From positions 1 through 9,959 of the forward strand of contig QKJO01000006.1 of the NCBI GenBank assembly GCA_003249275.1: a stretch of DNA of 9,959 nt, given 5' to 3'. The notes under the pieces are model-generated. The model did not search any database and was not told where the DNA came from. It saw only the letters and a program-made list of their open reading frames with translations. Position numbers and translations under genes: made by a program. How positions within the stretch are numbered: position 1 is the stretch's first letter; every line of letters starts with the position of its first letter. This document shows positions 1 to 6,800 of the stretch, in pieces. The stretch comes from Spirochaetaceae bacterium (GTDB lineage: Bacteria; Spirochaetota; Spirochaetia; Spirochaetales_E; Spirochaetaceae_B).

Positions 1-519
1 GTAGAAAATGACCGCAGGAATCGAAACGATCAGGCCGGCGGCCGTGGTCAGCAGGGCCTCGGAGATGCCCCGGGCCAGAATGGACGGATCGCCCAGTGCG
101 GACCCTCCCCCCAGTATACCGAAGGCCTTGATGTTTCCCGTGACCGTACCCAGAAGCCCCAGAAGAGGCGAAATATGGGCAATCGTTCCCAGAGGGGTCA
201 GAAATCTCTCCAGCTGGGGGATCTCCTGCCTGGCGGCATCCTTCAGAACCTCTTTCTGAACATACTCGGGCTGATCCCTGTGATCGATACCGACCTTCAT
301 AAGGCCCGTCAGAGGAGACACATTACTGTCGCAGATGGAGAGAGCCTCATCGAAGTGGTTCTTGGCGATGGCACCCTTGATCCTGACGAAGAGCTTGTCC
401 TCATCAACTTTAATCCTTTTAAAATAGAGCATTCTCTCAATGATGATGGCCGCCGCCAGTACAGACAGCACCATAATGATCCAGAGAATAACACCGCCCT
501 TCTGTAAAATATCCAGCAT
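1..519 (-). CDS. MotA/TolQ/ExbB-family proton channel protein (3' part beyond window)
   Basis: Inner-membrane channel subunit of the ExbB/TolQ/MotA family, which with an ExbD/TolR-type partner uses the proton gradient to drive work in the envelope. The reading frame is open from an ATG at 519 down to base 1, giving 173 residues. A first membrane segment lies at about residues 8-27. A cytoplasmic helical region follows, and the conserved family core runs from about 105 to 173. The motif LGLLGTVTGNIKAF (120-133) and the segment ISEALLTTAAGLIVSIPAV (152-170) are the classic second and third membrane helices, with the pore-lining threonines expected near 125 and 158-159. The usual Met after TVxG is Asn129 here. 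The start is fixed by an AGGAG at 525-529, 5 nt upstream. It is the last visible gene of the ptsI-der cluster; an ExbD-like gene would be expected next, outside the window. ExbB, TolQ and MotA cannot be told apart from this fragment, but its N-terminal architecture is ExbB/TolQ-like. Confidence 0.88.
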   Translation of the reverse strand, partial: MLDILQKGGVILWIIMVLSVLAAAIIIERMLYFKRIKVDEDKLFVRIKGAIAKNHFDEALSICDSNVSPLTGLMKVGIDHRDQPEYVQKEVLKDAARQEIPQLERFLTPLGTIAHISPLLGLLGTVTGNIKAFGILGGGSALGDPSILARGISEALLTTAAGLIVSIPAVIFY

Positions 520-614
520 AACAACTCCTATAAGATTTCAAGCCCTCAAACATCTGCGGAAGCCGGCAAGCGGCTTCATCTTCACTCTCCGGAACTGCCG
601 GAGCCACTTTTCAA
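520..614 (-). other. 95-nt intergenic gap with two tandem hairpins
   Basis: This is the only sizeable gap inside the minus-strand cluster. Two perfect inverted repeats follow each other. One has 6-bp arms at 587-592 and 598-603 with a 5-nt loop. The other has 7-bp arms at 559-565 and 571-577 with a 5-nt loop. On the transcribed strand neither is followed by a T-run, so these are not ordinary intrinsic terminators. They could stabilise or mark a processing end between the exported-protein message and the channel message, or attenuate readthrough. The channel gene's Shine-Dalgarno AGGAG is at 525-529. I see no convincing promoter in this gap. Confidence 0.6.
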
Positions 615-1967
615 CTACTGAAGCTGATCTGCAGATTCAGTATGTATTTCATCCAGGTCGGAAAGTCTGGGGGAGATAAACTCTCCCGCAGCCTTCACCT
701 TGCTCAGATGCACAAAACTTCCCGGATATCTGTACTTCAGATTCTCAAGGGAAGACGAATCCCCTGTTTCCAGAACATCCAGATGAAAATCTCCGTTCTC
801 GTCAAACCAGGGAAAAAACAGGGCCACATGAAAATACTGCCACAGAACCGGCTTCTCTCCATAGAGAGAATTGATCGCACCCAGATAAAAATATCCCGGC
901 TCCTTCACGGCCTGAAGATACATCAGAGTCTTCAGATTATCCAGTTCATACCCGATGTTTTCGCGGTACATGAAAAAGGGAACAGATTTCACATCCAGCT
1001 CACGTGGATTCTCCGTCCGGACACCCGGTTCCGAATTCCGGAGAGCCAGGGCCAGATTTCTGGACCAGTCAAGACCGAAATACGGGTCACGGAAGGCAAA
1101 ATTTCTGCTCCATGGATTATCCTCTCTTGCCTGCTGGTCGCTCGGAACCTTCAGCGGCTCTATCTCAAGACGTCTGATTTTTCCCCTGGCCAGAAGGAGT
1201 CCGTCGGCCACCCATTTGGCAAAACCCGAACAGTTGACACCCTCTTCTCCCGGCGCTGCAGGCTGACCGGTTTCTATCAGTACAAAACGCCCATCCCCAT
1301 CCTGCGCCCCGTCGTCGGTCTCATCCAGATAGTCCAGGTCTCCGCTGATCTCACTGACCAGCCTGGCGACATTCTTCCACTCACCGTAACCGGCATCAGT
1401 AAAGATCTGCTTCCAGCGGATAGTGTCCCTCGTCAGAAACATAATCCGGGCAAAGGAGCTGACAGCCAGTTCTCTGATGGGAACGGGCAGTACAATACCG
1501 TCATACAATGTTACTCCATACAGGGTCAGTTCCAGCGAAGTTCTGCTGTTGTCCAGCGGAAACAGGCGGATATAGGACCATTCATCATTCTGAAGAAAGA
1601 TCTTTATCTGCACGAACTCACCGCTTCTCAAGTCTCTCTTGATGATATAATTCCCTCTGCCCCAGACAGGATACAAATAATTCAATTCATTTTTAAAAAG
1701 AAGATAAAAGGCGTCTTCCGACTTTCTCAGCTCGAACTCGACGGCGGCGGGAGACAGGATTTGGGAGTGAATCTCCTTCTGCCTGGTCAGAAGCGAGACA
1801 AGGGGAGCATTGATGGAATCGGACATGGCGGAACGGACTTCCACATTTTCATGAAAGGCCGCTCCGGCGATCAGCTGTTCTTCCGCAGGGAAGGAGGTCT
1901 GGGAAAAGAGGCATAGAAGGGGAATCATGAAAAGAACAACGAGAGATAAAGCAGATTTTCTATTCAC
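615..1967 (-). CDS. Exported hypothetical protein with a possible NlpC/P60-like Cys-His pair
   Basis: I do not recognise a named family. The 450-residue protein starts with a basic tip, a hydrophobic stretch (about 7-22) and a plausible signal peptidase site after FPA (residue 28), so it is probably exported. A Cys lies 18 residues in, but Leu rather than Gly/Ala/Ser precedes it, so a lipoprotein is less likely. The middle is beta-rich (about 75-170). Residues 245-253 read NCSGFAKWV, which resembles the catalytic Cys at a helix start in NlpC/P60 peptidases. His380, in FHVALFFPWFD, followed by a second polar site near 393-395, resembles the His strand of that fold. The hydrolase idea is inference from these two motifs. 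The start is GTG at 1967, with AAAGGGG 5 nt upstream; a GTG at 1973 would sit on that ribosome site. The gene follows der by 22 nt and probably shares its message. A long open frame on the opposite strand (642-1916) is taken as a shadow. Confidence 0.8.
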   Translation of the reverse strand: MNRKSALSLVVLFMIPLLCLFSQTSFPAEEQLIAGAAFHENVEVRSAMSDSINAPLVSLLTRQKEIHSQILSPAAVEFELRKSEDAFYLLFKNELNYLYPVWGRGNYIIKRDLRSGEFVQIKIFLQNDEWSYIRLFPLDNSRTSLELTLYGVTLYDGIVLPVPIRELAVSSFARIMFLTRDTIRWKQIFTDAGYGEWKNVARLVSEISGDLDYLDETDDGAQDGDGRFVLIETGQPAAPGEEGVNCSGFAKWVADGLLLARGKIRRLEIEPLKVPSDQQAREDNPWSRNFAFRDPYFGLDWSRNLALALRNSEPGVRTENPRELDVKSVPFFMYRENIGYELDNLKTLMYLQAVKEPGYFYLGAINSLYGEKPVLWQYFHVALFFPWFDENGDFHLDVLETGDSSSLENLKYRYPGSFVHLSKVKAAGEFISPRLSDLDEIHTESADQLQ

Positions 1968-1972
1968 ACACA

Positions 1973-1979
1973 CCCCTTT
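1973..1979 (-). promoter_or_regulatory. Ribosome binding site deciding the start of the exported protein
   Basis: AAAGGGG on the minus strand lies 5 nt before the GTG at 1965-1967. Two in-frame GTG codons are available (1971-1973 and 1965-1967). Only the inner one has usable spacing, which removes two residues from the longest possible frame. Confidence 0.5.
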
Positions 1980-1989
1980 CCCCTGACGG

Positions 1990-3336
1990 TCAGGAACGTT
2001 CTTTCAGTTCCATCTCAATCGGAATCTTGGACATTCCGAACTCTTTCCGGATCTGATTCATAACGTACCTGCTATAAGAATCGGGAAATCCGTTCTCTCT
2101 ATTAACAAATACAATGAATTTTACAGGATGCGCCGTGACCTGGGTGATGTAAAGTATCTTGTATCTCTTGCCCTTGACAGTCGGTAAGGGATTAAAGTCC
2201 ATCCAGTACCTGAGGGACTCATTCAGCTGACTGGTTTCGATTCTCTTTGTCAGCTGCCGGTACACCTTCTCGGTTTCCTCGAGGAGTTTGTCCAGACCCG
2301 ATCCTTTGAGTCCCGATATGGCAATGACGGGTGCAAAACTGAGGATGGGGAAGAGAAATCTGACCCGCTCCACCGTCTTGTCCCAGGTTTCTTTTGTGCC
2401 GTCCGTCGTATCCCATTTATTGAGAACGAGGATAACCCCCTTGCCTTTGTTGACGATCTGCTGGGTGATTTTTTTATCCTGCTCCGTCAGACCTTCCTGG
2501 ACATCGATCAGAAGATAGATGATGTCCGATTCTTCGATTGTATGAAAGGCCCGGTTGACCGAGTAGTACTCCACATCCTCCACAACCTTGTTCTTCCGCC
2601 TGATCCCGGCGGTATCCAGAACCCGATACTCCCTCTTGTTATAGAGAAAACGGCCTTCAATAACATCTCTCGTCGTCCCGGGGATGGGAGAAACGATGGA
2701 ATTGTTCTTTCCCGTCAGCTGATTTGTAAGAGTGGATTTTCCGGCATTCGGTTTGCCCAGAATGGCAATGCTGATATGAGGCTCTGTGTGAGCCTCGGCA
2801 GCTCCGTTGAAGAGGGAGAAATCTATTTTGGAAATGATCATGGAAGTCAGAGCGTCCAGATTCCATCCATGAGTCGCCGAAACGGGAATGATCGTCTCAA
2901 AACCCAGAGAATAGAGATTCCAGATCTCATTCTCCTTTTCCGGATTATCCACCTTATTGACCACAAGAATGATCTTATCCTTATGCTTTCTGAGGTTCTG
3001 AATAAAGGTCTCGTCCTCGCTTGTGATATCGTTCACATCCATAACAAAGAGGATCAGATCGCCATGCTCCAGCATTTCCAGGGCTTTCTGAGAAACAAGC
3101 TCATCAAAACTGTCATCACGTTCCAGCTTGAATCCGCCCGTGTCCAGAAGCATCACTTCCTGATCCCGGATAAAACAGCGCTCCTGAATGGTATCCCGTG
3201 TCACTCCCGGCGTCGGATCGGTAATGGCTTTTCTCTTCTTTATAATCCTGTTGAACAGGGTGGATTTCCCTACATTCGGTCTTCCGGCAATCACAACGCG
3301 GGGGAGCCGGTCCACCCTATCCTGAGATAAATTCAA
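1990..3336 (-). CDS. der: Ribosome assembly GTPase Der (EngA), two GTPase domains plus KH-like domain
   Basis: Der is an essential tandem GTPase that binds the 50S precursor and promotes its maturation in the cytoplasm. All hallmarks are visible (numbering from the TTG start, 448 residues). G domain 1 has GRPNVGKST (18-26), PGVTRD, DTGG (65-68), NKVD (127-130) and a SATHG G5. G domain 2 has GKPNAGKST (194-202), PGTTRD (219-224), DTAG (241-244), NKWD (306-309) and SGLKG. A KH-like C-terminal domain (about 383-445) contains the ILYITQ and FIVFVN strands. The second P-loop has Ala where Val is usual, which is a mild change. I chose TTG at 3334-3336 because GGAGG sits exactly 6 nt upstream and the protein then begins ten residues before LPRVVIAG. 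Longer in-frame starts (ATG at 3363, TTG at 3372) lack a ribosome site. The gene overlaps the end of ptsI by 20 nt, which suggests coupled translation. Confidence 0.95.
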   Translation of the reverse strand: MNLSQDRVDRLPRVVIAGRPNVGKSTLFNRIIKKRKAITDPTPGVTRDTIQERCFIRDQEVMLLDTGGFKLERDDSFDELVSQKALEMLEHGDLILFVMDVNDITSEDETFIQNLRKHKDKIILVVNKVDNPEKENEIWNLYSLGFETIIPVSATHGWNLDALTSMIISKIDFSLFNGAAEAHTEPHISIAILGKPNAGKSTLTNQLTGKNNSIVSPIPGTTRDVIEGRFLYNKREYRVLDTAGIRRKNKVVEDVEYYSVNRAFHTIEESDIIYLLIDVQEGLTEQDKKITQQIVNKGKGVILVLNKWDTTDGTKETWDKTVERVRFLFPILSFAPVIAISGLKGSGLDKLLEETEKVYRQLTKRIETSQLNESLRYWMDFNPLPTVKGKRYKILYITQVTAHPVKFIVFVNRENGFPDSYSRYVMNQIRKEFGMSKIPIEMELKERS

Positions 3337-5059
3337 ATTTTTCCTCCATCCACTCACGGACATAACGGTCAATATCTTTAAAACTCTTCATTTCCATCAG
3401 GGTTCCAAGGAACTCCTCGGCCTCCATTATGGTGGTGGAACGGATGATCTTCTTGATTTCGGGGATACTGAAGGCACTCATACTCAGTTCGTCCAGTCCC
3501 AGTCCCATAAGAATGACGGCGGCCAGCGGATCTCCCGCCATTTCTCCGCACATACCGACAGGGATACCCGCCTCGTGGGCGTTCTCCACAACGATCCTGA
3601 TCAGCCTCAAAACGGCCGGATGAAAAGGCTCATACATGCTCGTGATCTTTTCATTCCCGCGGTCGACGGCTATGGTGTACTGGATTAAATCATTCGTCCC
3701 GATGGAAAAGAAGTCCGCTTTCCGGGCCAGAATATCCGAAGTCATGGCGGCGGAAGGAACCTCGATCATGCATCCTACAGGAATATTATCCGCAAAAGCA
3801 ATACCCTCCCTGTTCAGATCCGCTTTGACATCGTTCAGGATTTTAAGAGCCTGTTCGAACTCTTCAATCCCGGAAATCATGGGAAACATGATCCTGACGG
3901 GACCGGCGGTGGACGCCCTTAGAATCGCCCTGAGCTGAATCTTGAAGATATCAACCCTTTCCAGGCAGAAACGGATGGCCCGCCAGCCGAGGAGAGGATT
4001 CTTCTCATTCTTCTGGGCGATCTCGTTGATCAGCTTGTCTCCGCCCACATCCAGTGTCCGGATGGTTACAGGCAATCCGTTCATCCCGTCCAGAATCTTT
4101 TTGTAGACCGTATATTGAAGCTCCTCGTCCAGTTCCTGACCGGACTGCATGACCAGAAACTCACTCCGGAACAGACCGATGCCCGATGCATGATAGGCAT
4201 GGACGGAGTCCAGTTCCTCCGCCACTTCGATATTCGCCTTAAGGCTTATGAGCTTACCATCCTTCGTTTCCGAAGGCAGATTACTGAGATTGAAGAGTTC
4301 AGATTCCCGTTTCAGAAACTCCTGCTGTTTACTTTTATACCGTTCCAGAGTCTCGTCATCGGGATCAACAAAAACGATCCCCTTCAGACCGTCAATGATC
4401 AGAAGATCACCGGTCCTGACCTCTTTGGTTATGTGCCTTAAACCGAGGATGGCGGGGATACCGAAAGAGCGGGCCAGGATGGCGGTATGGGAAGTTCTTC
4501 CTCCCGCATCCATGACGATTCCCTTGACCATCCACTTGTTCATCAGAAGAGTGTCCGACGGCAGCAGATCGGGAGTGACGATGATGGCTTCGCTTGCCAG
4601 ATCGGCCAGGGAGATTCTCTGCCGCATGAGAAGATTGTTGATGATCCTCTTGGCCACATCCTCCATATCCATGGATCGTTCCTGCAGATAGATATCCCCC
4701 GAGGCATTCAGCTTGTCCACGAGTTCCTGAATCACCTTCTGGACAATCCACTCGATATTGATTTTATCCTGTTCCAGCCGCTCCACAACCTGATCTCGGA
4801 ACATGGGATCATTGAGCATAAGGATATGTGAATCCAGAAATCGGGCTTCCTCCTGGCTGTACTCTCTTGTGATCTTCTTTTTAAGATCAAAGAGCTCCTC
4901 CGAGGCTGCCTGGATGGCCCTATGGTACCGGGCGAGTTCATTTTCGACGGCATCGGCTGAAATGGAGTATCGGGGAACAGTAAAACTCTCTTCGTTGTAA
5001 AGAAATGCGGTTGAGATAACAATTCCGGGAGAGGCTGAGATACCATGAAATTCTTTCAT
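3317..5059 (-). CDS. ptsI: Phosphoenolpyruvate-protein phosphotransferase (PTS enzyme I)
   Basis: Enzyme I takes phosphate from phosphoenolpyruvate onto a His and passes it to HPr, the first step of the sugar phosphotransferase system in the cytoplasm. The protein has 580 residues from ATG 5059, close to the usual 570-580. The N-terminal domain starts with KEFHGISASPGIVI. The phosphohistidine motif GGRTSHTAILAR begins at 186, with His191. The PEP-binding barrel shows GLFRSEFL (295-302), RTLDVGGDK (334-342), EVPSA (433-437) and FFSIGTNDLIQY (450-461). The catalytic acid GMCGEMAGDP carries Cys504. Every key residue is present, so it should be active. The gene heads the minus-strand cluster, right behind a strong promoter, and overlaps der at its 3' end. 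No HPr or enzyme II gene is in view, so whether it feeds sugar uptake or only a regulatory PTS cannot be said. The ATG three bases upstream (5062) is an equal alternative start; the longer frame back to 5095 runs through the promoter. Confidence 0.96.
   Translation of the reverse strand: MKEFHGISASPGIVISTAFLYNEESFTVPRYSISADAVENELARYHRAIQAASEELFDLKKKITREYSQEEARFLDSHILMLNDPMFRDQVVERLEQDKINIEWIVQKVIQELVDKLNASGDIYLQERSMDMEDVAKRIINNLLMRQRISLADLASEAIIVTPDLLPSDTLLMNKWMVKGIVMDAGGRTSHTAILARSFGIPAILGLRHITKEVRTGDLLIIDGLKGIVFVDPDDETLERYKSKQQEFLKRESELFNLSNLPSETKDGKLISLKANIEVAEELDSVHAYHASGIGLFRSEFLVMQSGQELDEELQYTVYKKILDGMNGLPVTIRTLDVGGDKLINEIAQKNEKNPLLGWRAIRFCLERVDIFKIQLRAILRASTAGPVRIMFPMISGIEEFEQALKILNDVKADLNREGIAFADNIPVGCMIEVPSAAMTSDILARKADFFSIGTNDLIQYTIAVDRGNEKITSMYEPFHPAVLRLIRIVVENAHEAGIPVGMCGEMAGDPLAAVILMGLGLDELSMSAFSIPEIKKIIRSTTIMEAEEFLGTLMEMKSFKDIDRYVREWMEEKFEFISG
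3343..3347 (-). promoter_or_regulatory. Ribosome binding site for der, inside the ptsI coding sequence
   Basis: GGAGG on the minus strand lies 6 nt before the proposed TTG start of der. It falls inside the last codons of ptsI (the Trp-Met-Glu-Glu region), so a ribosome finishing ptsI would pass straight over it. This makes termination-coupled initiation likely. It may also be chance coding sequence, since Met-Glu-Glu codons naturally produce GGAGG. Confidence 0.5.
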
Positions 5060-5066
5060 CATCCCT

Positions 5067-5095
5067 ATAATAAGCAACTTTTTATAGATAGTCAA
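5067..5095 (-). promoter_or_regulatory. Sigma70-type promoter of ptsI, predicted +1 at the start codon
   Basis: On the minus strand a -35 TTGACT (5090-5095) and a -10 TATTAT (5067-5072) are separated by exactly 17 nt. Each hexamer has five of six consensus bases. Counting about 7 nt from the -10 places transcription start near 5060, on or within one or two bases of the ptsI ATG pair. The message would therefore be leaderless or nearly so, which fits the lack of a well-spaced Shine-Dalgarno in front of ptsI. Confidence 0.7.
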
Positions 5096-5108
5096 ACTTG
5101 GCTTTCGG

Positions 5109-5122
5109 AAGTGAATTCACTT
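5109..5122. promoter_or_regulatory. Perfect 14-bp palindrome, candidate operator between divergent promoters
   Basis: AAGTGAATTCACTT is a perfect inverted repeat with no spacer, lying between the divergent ptsI and GerMN-protein promoters. Its last two bases are the first two of the plus-strand -35 (5121-5126), and it begins 13 nt beyond the ptsI -35. A dimeric regulator bound here could block the plus-strand promoter and affect the ptsI promoter. No regulator gene is visible in the window, so its binder is unknown. Confidence 0.45.
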
Positions 5123-5149
5123 GGCAGAGGGGTTATTCAGTCCGATAAT
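5121..5149 (+). promoter_or_regulatory. Sigma70-type promoter of the GerMN-domain gene
   Basis: A -35 TTGGCA (5121-5126) and a -10 GATAAT (5144-5149) are spaced by 17 nt, each one base from consensus. The expected start of transcription is near 5156, only about 3 nt before the ATG at 5159. This supports 5159 over upstream in-frame starts (GTG 5111, ATG 5045), which lie before or within the promoter. Confidence 0.6.
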
Positions 5150-5158
5150 CTAAGAGTT

Positions 5159-6007
5159 ATGAAAGCCACAAACAACCCTTCCGACAAATATAAAAAGCTG
5201 AACACCCGCCCTCCCGCAAAAAAGACAAGTTCCCGGGGGACGGATAAAAACAGCCGAAGCACAAGACAGACTCTTCAGGAGTCTGCAAAACCCGGAAAAA
5301 GCCGGAAAGACCAGAAGGGTCAGGTGGCGGTCATCATAGCTCTTAGCCTCTTCTGCATCAGCCTCATCGTCCTGATCATCATCCTGCTTCAGCCGGGAAA
5401 GATGCAGTTCTGGCAGTCCCTGCCGGGAAGGGAGGGAGATAAAACTGCCGTGGTCAAAAGACTGGAACCCGCCGAACCGGTGCAGAACATTCCCGAAACG
5501 ATTCAGGAAGAAACCGTAACGGCTCCCGTTCCCGAAACTCCGCCTGAAAATGCAGCTGCGGCCGGAACTGATCAGACAAGAGAGACAAGAGTCTATTTTG
5601 TTAAGGTCAATGCCGAGGGGCTGATCTCGCTGAAGAGCGTCAGCCGGAATATAGACTTCAGCAAATCGCCATTGACACAGACTATCAATGCCCTCATCGG
5701 AGGACCTCTCTCGGATGAAATCAACAAGGGCTCACTGACCCTCATCCCGGAAGGGACAAGACTGCTTTCCGCCAGGGTGGAAGCAGGGACCGCCTATCTG
5801 AATTTCAACGAAGCCTTCCGGTTCAACCCCCTGGGGAGGGAGGGGTATCTCGCCCAGCTCAAACAGATCGTTTATACATCAACCGAGTTTCCGAGCATCA
5901 AAAATGTACAGATTATGATAGAGGGCGTGATCAGGGAGTATCTGGGCGGTGAAGGATTCTATATCGGCGAACCCCTCAGCCGGGATTCCTTCAAAAACAA
6001 CACCTAG
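5159..6007 (+). CDS. Membrane-anchored GerMN-domain protein
   Basis: The protein has 282 residues and three parts. The N-terminus (1-54) is very rich in Lys, Arg, Ser and Thr and should be cytoplasmic. A single strongly hydrophobic helix (about 55-78) anchors it. A Pro/Glu-rich linker (about 97-137) leads to a GerMN domain (about 143-268) on the outer face of the inner membrane. The domain shows the usual pattern: RVYFVKVNAEG at its first strand, the Leu-x-x-Leu-x-x-GPL segment near 177-184, the IPEGTRLLSARVEAGTAYLNF block (196-216) and a closing VQIMIEGV strand. GerMN domains occur in the spore germination protein GerM and in many envelope proteins of non-spore-formers. Their exact role is not settled, and peptidoglycan or envelope association is the usual suggestion. 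It is the only plus-strand gene, divergent from ptsI and convergent with tlyA. ATG 5159 is preferred because the promoter ends just before it and the longer N-terminus to 5045 overlaps ptsI. Confidence 0.85.
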   Translation: MKATNNPSDKYKKLNTRPPAKKTSSRGTDKNSRSTRQTLQESAKPGKSRKDQKGQVAVIIALSLFCISLIVLIIILLQPGKMQFWQSLPGREGDKTAVVKRLEPAEPVQNIPETIQEETVTAPVPETPPENAAAAGTDQTRETRVYFVKVNAEGLISLKSVSRNIDFSKSPLTQTINALIGGPLSDEINKGSLTLIPEGTRLLSARVEAGTAYLNFNEAFRFNPLGREGYLAQLKQIVYTSTEFPSIKNVQIMIEGVIREYLGGEGFYIGEPLSRDSFKNNT

Positions 6008-6029
6008 GATCTCAGGTTGTCCGGTTTTT
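5993..6029. terminator. Candidate bidirectional terminator over two convergent stop codons
   Basis: An imperfect stem is formed by 5997-6000 with 6017-6020 and by 6003-6005 with 6014-6016. It has a 2-nt bulge and an 8-nt loop. It is flanked by A5 (5993-5997) on the left and T5 (6025-6029) on the right. Read on the minus strand the T-run follows the stem at once, as in an intrinsic terminator for tlyA. On the plus strand the T-run is 4 nt away. It spans the stop codons of the GerMN gene (6005-6007) and tlyA (6012-6014). The stem is short, so strength is uncertain. Confidence 0.4.
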
Positions 6030-6800
6030 AAACTCCCTGCAGAGCTGTGCCGAAATGGCGGACACCGGCGGAATGTCCCGTTCAACACCCGACACATCCA
6101 GAAGAAGTTCCTGATTCCCCTTTCTGCCAGTCACCGGAGACAGGGACGCTTTTAAAACAAAGGCTCCCTCTCCAGCCATCTCCCTTATGACCTTTTCCGC
6201 AATGTTTATAATCTCATCCGGATCTCGGACAATTCCGTCAAAATCCTCGTCCGGATCCTCCAGTTCAAACTGGGGTTTCATCAGGGCGACAAGCCGGGAT
6301 TCGGATGTGAGTCTCAGGATATGAGAAGCCGCCGATCTGAGTGATCTGAAGGAGAGGTCGGCGACAGCCCAGTGGGGAGCCGGATCCAGAGCCTGAATGC
6401 TCATAATGTTGGTCCTTTCCATCACAACAACCGAGGGATTGACTCTCAGAGAATAGTCCAGCTGATTATATCCCACATCGACGGCATAGACTGACCGGGC
6501 CCCATTTTGAAGCAGACAGTCTGTAAATCCGCCGGTTGAACATCCGGCATCCAGCAGAATCCGGCCCTCTACAGGAAGATCCCAGAGCTGGATTACTTTC
6601 TCCAGCTTGAGACCGCCCCGGGATACATATTTTTTACGGGTAAGCTCCAGTGCCGCGTCCCGGCTGATGAGGGCTTTGCCGTCTTTGAGAACGGCACCGT
6701 CAACGAGAACTTCTCCGCACATGACGGAGGCAAACAGCTCTTTTTCATCGAAATCAGGGAATTCCTGTTTCAGTCTCTGAAGCAGCCGGACTCTCTTCAT
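6012..6800 (-). CDS. tlyA: TlyA-family rRNA (cytidine-2'-O)-methyltransferase
   Basis: TlyA proteins methylate the 2'-OH of cytidines in 16S and/or 23S rRNA using S-adenosylmethionine; some were first described as haemolysins. The 262-residue protein has an N-terminal S4-like RNA-binding region (about 1-55), the linker KKYVSRGGLKLEK (56-68) that is a family signature, and an FtsJ-like Rossmann domain. The SAM-binding loop is LLDAGCSTGGFTDCLL (82-97), followed by VYAVDVGYNQLDYSLR (104-119) and VVMERTNI. A K-D-K-E catalytic set is visible as Lys65, Asp148 (ADLSF), Lys175 (LMKPQFE) and Glu231 (GNQELLL). The S4 part is divergent at its very start, lacking the usual Arg-Leu-Asp opening. Length matches the family (about 250-270). 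Its ATG overlaps the ymdB stop as ATGA, implying coupled translation. Cytidine-2'-O-methylation is known for the family; which rRNA sites are hit here cannot be read from sequence. Confidence 0.93.
   Translation of the reverse strand: MKRVRLLQRLKQEFPDFDEKELFASVMCGEVLVDGAVLKDGKALISRDAALELTRKKYVSRGGLKLEKVIQLWDLPVEGRILLDAGCSTGGFTDCLLQNGARSVYAVDVGYNQLDYSLRVNPSVVVMERTNIMSIQALDPAPHWAVADLSFRSLRSAASHILRLTSESRLVALMKPQFELEDPDEDFDGIVRDPDEIINIAEKVIREMAGEGAFVLKASLSPVTGRKGNQELLLDVSGVERDIPPVSAISAQLCREFKNRTT

Noticed and set aside
175..507. Plus-strand frame of 110 codons over the channel gene
   Set aside because: The minus strand encodes clear ExbB/TolQ motifs with a good ribosome site; the plus frame resembles nothing.
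642..1916. 424-codon open frame on the plus strand, antisense to the exported protein
   Set aside because: No ribosome site or family resemblance. The minus-strand frame has a signal peptide, a ribosome site and operon spacing, so the plus frame is a shadow of its codon pattern.
2542..3330. 262-codon plus-strand open frame
   Set aside because: Lies entirely antisense to der, whose GTPase motifs are unmistakable.
5045..5158. N-terminal extension of the GerMN protein back to ATG 5045
   Set aside because: It would overlap the ptsI start and run through both promoters and the palindrome; the added residues look non-coding.
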